NCBI GenBank assembly: GCA_016931085.1
Contig: JAFGFO010000430.1
Span: 1 to 8,562, forward strand
Direction of reading: 5' to 3'
From: Thermoflexales bacterium
GTDB taxonomy: Bacteria; Chloroflexota; Anaerolineae; Fen-1058
DNA: 8,562 nucleotides
The position numbers and the translations under genes were made by a program. Positions 5,780 to 8,562 of this stretch are shown in pieces; within the stretch, counting starts at the first letter, position 1; every line of letters begins with the position of its first letter. The notes beneath the pieces are model-generated. The model was not told the DNA's origin. It did no database searches and saw only the letters and a program-made list of their open reading frames with translations.

Positions 5780-8562
5780 ATGGATAGCAAGATGAGGTTC
5801 CCGTGTCAGTTGCTTCGGTTGATTGCAGGGGGCATTCTGATCGTGTTGGCCACGCTCGTGCTGGGCAGCCGCCCGCCGGCCGCGAGCCGGGCGTTCGACT
5901 CGCCGCTCCCCACGTGGGCTTTCACGCCGCCGGCGCCGACGGCCACCCCTGTGCCTCGCTGCCACGCGCTGGCCATCGCCCACCTCGCCCGCGAGTACGA
6001 CATTCCCCCCGAAAAGCTGATCGCCGGCACACACATCTCGAATGAGAATGGGCGGTGGGCCAGCGATGGCAAAGTCGAGTGGTTCGAGTTCCCGTCCATC
6101 AAGCAGAAAGTGTGCTACGTCAAGGTCATCGTCAAGGGGAGCGATGCGCTGTATGGCGTTGCCCTGGACGAAGGCGGCCGGGTCGTAGACCTGGAGAAAC
6201 TGCAGGCGCTGGAGCGCGAGGCCAGCCGTGCCATTTGCGGCAAGCTCGACGCCGCTCTGTGCGCTCGCTTGCCAGCGATGGCCAAGGACGAGCAGGTGGA
6301 GGTGGCCATCTGGCTGAAAGATATAGACCGCGGGGCAATCTACGATGCCGTGGCCGCCCGATATCCCGCCTCGCTGCAGCCAGCAAAAGGGCAGCCGTTC
6401 GACGCCGACCACCCCGACTATCAACGGGCCTTCCAGGAAGCAGAACAATTGGCGGTACAGGCGTACGGCGAAAGGACGAAGCCTGCCCGGGCTTTTCTGG
6501 AAGCGCAGGGATTCAAGGCCCACTACGCCAGCTCGCGCGCGCCCATCGTGTTTGTAAAGTTGCCCAAGCCCGCCATCCTCGCCCTGGCCAGGCGCGAGGA
6601 CACGGTCGGCATTTATTTGCTCGGAGGAGAGCTGCGCGACGCTTTAGACTCTGTAGTACCGACCGACCGCGTCTCGCGGTTTTGGAGCGCGGGGTATAAA
6701 GGCAATGGAATCAAAGTGGCCATCCTCGAGGATGATCCGGTGGACTTTAGCAATCCTTACCTCGACCAGGCTAACGGCGGAACGTGCGACCCTTTCTGGT
6801 GGGATTCCAATGATTCGCTTCATCCTACATGGGCTGCCGGGGTGGTGGCGATGGACGGGCACGACCTCTATCGAGGCATTGCCCCTGGCGTGACGCTGAT
6901 CAGCGCAGATACTGGCTCGTACGATCCGCAGAGCAAGGTGGCGACGGCTGGCGAATGCGCGATCAATACTTACTCCGTGGACGTGCTCAATCTCAGTTTC
7001 GGAGGCGACGATCCGGCTGACGACTTTTGGTCGAGATATTTCGATCACGTGGTGTGGGCCGATCGCAGGATGGTGGTGGCAGTCGCCGGGAACGATGGCG
7101 GCCAGGTTCACCATCCAGGCAGGGGGTACAACGTGCTCACGGTAGGCGGGTTTGACGACAAGAACACTCCAAATTGGTCCGACGACGAGATGTGGGCAGG
7201 GTCAAGCTATCAAGGGCCTGGCAATCGCGACAAGCCAGAAGTGGCTGCCGTGTCGAACGTATGCACGACGAACAATAGTGGGGGCACACAGTGCGGAGTC
7301 GTAGGGACTAGCGTTGCAGCCCCCCAGGTCTCTGGCCTGGCTGCCTTGTTGATGCAGCGAACGGGCGTCACCCGCAAGCCTGAGCTGATCAAGGCCATCA
7401 TCATGGCCTCGGCCGTGCACAACATTGAAGGCGACAGCAAGCTCAGCGATAAGGACGGCGTTGGAGGCATTGACGGCGCCCTGGCTTACGCGGTCGCCGA
7501 GCACGGGCGGTATGGCGTCGCCCCGGCGGGATGGTACGATTACAAGACCGTCTACCAATCGAGCTTTGACGCCGAGGGCCACTTACACTACAATGTCCCT
7601 GCTTCTCGAGGGGAGAGAATACGCGTGGTGCTGGTCTACAATTCTCATCCCAACGCGGTTGACCCATATAACAATGACCTACTATACTCTGACCTGGATT
7701 TGCGCGTACATCGTCCATCCGGTGGGGAAGCGGCAAACTCGGTGAGCGTACCTAATAACTTTGAAATCGTTGAATTTATCGCCGATGAGACCGGAACTTA
7801 TGATGTGCAGGTGTACAGATCGAGCTGGTTCGCCGAGTACGAAGACATCGGCATCGCCTGGGTCAAGGAGGCCACCTACCTGCCCGAGCTGCGCAACAAG
7901 GATGGCTGGGCTTCGCAATTCTACGTGCGCAACGACGGGGTGGTGTACCGCGATGTCACGATTAACTACCTCAACGCTAGCGGCCAGCCTACCAAGGCTC
8001 CCGACGTGTGTGGCCTGCACCCGAATCAATGGTGTAATATTTGGGTATGGCAGAACGGCCGCATCCCGGACGGCAGCATTGGTTCAGCCATTATCGGCGG
8101 CGGCGAGGACGTGTCAGTGATGGTGAGGAGCGCCTCCACGAATGGAGTGACCAGTTACACGGGCGTGCCGGCGGCCGGCAGCGGGGCCGGTTGGGATCAG
8201 CCTGGCACCACGGTCTACGTCCCGGCCGCTCTCAAGCAGTGGGGCTGGGTCTCGACCCTGTACCTCCAGAACACGAGCGTGGTGACGGCCACGGCCGACA
8301 TCCGCTTTTATGACATCAACGGGAATTGCCAACACACTTTGGAAAACGTGTCGATTGTTCCCAACGGGCAAGTCGCCGTCAACCTGGCTGGCATCACGCA
8401 ACTGGGCAGTTTCTCCGGCTCGGCGGTGGTCAGCGCCGATCGAGCCCTGGCGGTGGTGGTCAGGCAAGACAACGCCAACAGCGCCGGCTACTCGGAGTAT
8501 AACGCCTTCAGCTCAGGCGCTGACAGGCTGTACCTGCCCTCTTTGCTGAAGGGCTATTACAA
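5780..8562 (+). CDS. Secreted subtilisin-like (S8) serine protease, 3' end outside the window
   Basis: Open from ATG to the window end: 927 full codons with no stop. Residues 14-29 form a signal-peptide core, with cleavage probably near 35-38 and no lipobox. A Pro/Thr linker (42-59) follows. Residues 61-287 are the prodomain, duplicated in the upstream lipoprotein; its 171-287 part resembles a subtilase propeptide. The catalytic domain covers about 290-577: VAILEDDPVD (E317-D318-D319) at the Asp site, H348 in HPTWAAG, oxyanion N438 in AGNDG, and S511 in GTSVAAPQVSG. His, Asn and Ser are intact, but Glu occupies the usual Asp position. Residues about 578-697 form a beta-sandwich (DLDLRV at 638) like those after several subtilases. 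Tandem modules starting at 700, 813 and 918 with Y-[LV]-P follow. It should degrade or process extracellular protein. Co-transcription with the lipoprotein gene is likely. Confidence 0.95.
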   Translation, partial: MDSKMRFPCQLLRLIAGGILIVLATLVLGSRPPAASRAFDSPLPTWAFTPPAPTATPVPRCHALAIAHLAREYDIPPEKLIAGTHISNENGRWASDGKVEWFEFPSIKQKVCYVKVIVKGSDALYGVALDEGGRVVDLEKLQALEREASRAICGKLDAALCARLPAMAKDEQVEVAIWLKDIDRGAIYDAVAARYPASLQPAKGQPFDADHPDYQRAFQEAEQLAVQAYGERTKPARAFLEAQGFKAHYASSRAPIVFVKLPKPAILALARREDTVGIYLLGGELRDALDSVVPTDRVSRFWSAGYKGNGIKVAILEDDPVDFSNPYLDQANGGTCDPFWWDSNDSLHPTWAAGVVAMDGHDLYRGIAPGVTLISADTGSYDPQSKVATAGECAINTYSVDVLNLSFGGDDPADDFWSRYFDHVVWADRRMVVAVAGNDGGQVHHPGRGYNVLTVGGFDDKNTPNWSDDEMWAGSSYQGPGNRDKPEVAAVSNVCTTNNSGGTQCGVVGTSVAAPQVSGLAALLMQRTGVTRKPELIKAIIMASAVHNIEGDSKLSDKDGVGGIDGALAYAVAEHGRYGVAPAGWYDYKTVYQSSFDAEGHLHYNVPASRGERIRVVLVYNSHPNAVDPYNNDLLYSDLDLRVHRPSGGEAANSVSVPNNFEIVEFIADETGTYDVQVYRSSWFAEYEDIGIAWVKEATYLPELRNKDGWASQFYVRNDGVVYRDVTINYLNASGQPTKAPDVCGLHPNQWCNIWVWQNGRIPDGSIGSAIIGGGEDVSVMVRSASTNGVTSYTGVPAAGSGAGWDQPGTTVYVPAALKQWGWVSTLYLQNTSVVTATADIRFYDINGNCQHTLENVSIVPNGQVAVNLAGITQLGSFSGSAVVSADRALAVVVRQDNANSAGYSEYNAFSSGADRLYLPSLLKGYY
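5960..6640 (+). repeat. Prodomain duplication, copy 2 (in the protease gene)
   Basis: Partner of 4357-5037. In this copy the segment lies between the Pro/Thr linker and the catalytic domain, the normal place for a subtilase propeptide, so this is the more likely ancestral context. The four cysteines at residues 61, 112, 153 and 161 correspond to 117, 168, 209 and 217 of the lipoprotein and could form disulfides outside the cell. Confidence 0.95.
7877..8562 (+). repeat. Tandem C-terminal modules of the protease (protein-level repeat)
   Basis: Three related units begin with a Y-[LV]-P signature: YLPELRNKDGWASQFYVRND at 7877 (residue 700), YVPAALKQWGWVSTLYLQNT at 8216 (residue 813) and YLPSLLKGYY at 8531 (residue 918, cut off by the window). 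The two complete units span 113 and 105 residues. Each starts with YxP, then GW and a beta-strand of the Y-[VL]-[RQ]-N type. The second ends with GSAVVSADRALAVVVRQ, a pattern I associate with exported Chloroflexota proteins. Likely beta-sandwich modules for surface or substrate binding; the number of units is unknown. Confidence 0.75.

Noticed and set aside
5960..6640. The duplication as an assembly artefact
   Set aside because: The copies differ at about 84 positions, mostly in ways that preserve the reading frame, and have different flanks. A duplicated assembly error would be nearly identical.

Overview
The window is GC-rich, tightly packed bacterial DNA with two divergent transcription units either side of an AT-richer 288-base gap. 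The best guess for the source is a Chloroflexota bacterium of the Anaerolineae type. The clues are proline/threonine 'TPTPTPSP'-style linkers behind signal sequences, a secreted protein ending in repeated Y-[LV]-P modules, and the style of the GT4 and GT-C proteins. No rRNA or marker gene is present, so this is an inference.

Left half (minus strand, about 3720 down to 137): three genes read as one operon. They encode a large polytopic GT-C-like membrane protein, a small class I SAM methyltransferase and a GT4 glycosyltransferase. They are 9 bases apart and then overlap by 4, which points to assembly of a cell-surface glycan or glycolipid of unknown structure. Beyond the last gene, at the left edge, lies a nested inverted repeat with a perfect 15-bp core stem.

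Middle (3721-4008): divergent promoter region. The plus strand has a consensus -35 and an extended -10; a weaker candidate faces the glycan operon.

Right half (plus strand, 4009 to beyond 8562): two co-oriented genes 46 bases apart. The first encodes a lipoprotein with a proline-rich stalk, a domain closely related to the protease N-terminal region, a two-helix membrane hairpin and a C-terminal PrcB-like domain. The second encodes a secreted subtilisin-like (S8) protease that runs off the window. It has a long prodomain, a catalytic domain, a beta-sandwich and tandem C-terminal modules. The prodomain region (227 codons) is duplicated without gaps between the two genes, at about 88% DNA and 82% protein identity by hand count.

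The most interesting reading is a two-gene protease module. A membrane-tethered copy of the protease's own prodomain, fused to a PrcB-like domain, would act as dedicated chaperone, inhibitor or docking partner of the secreted protease. This recalls the prcB-prcA-prtP (dentilisin) operon of Treponema denticola, but with a different architecture. The protease also has Glu where subtilisins normally have the catalytic Asp.
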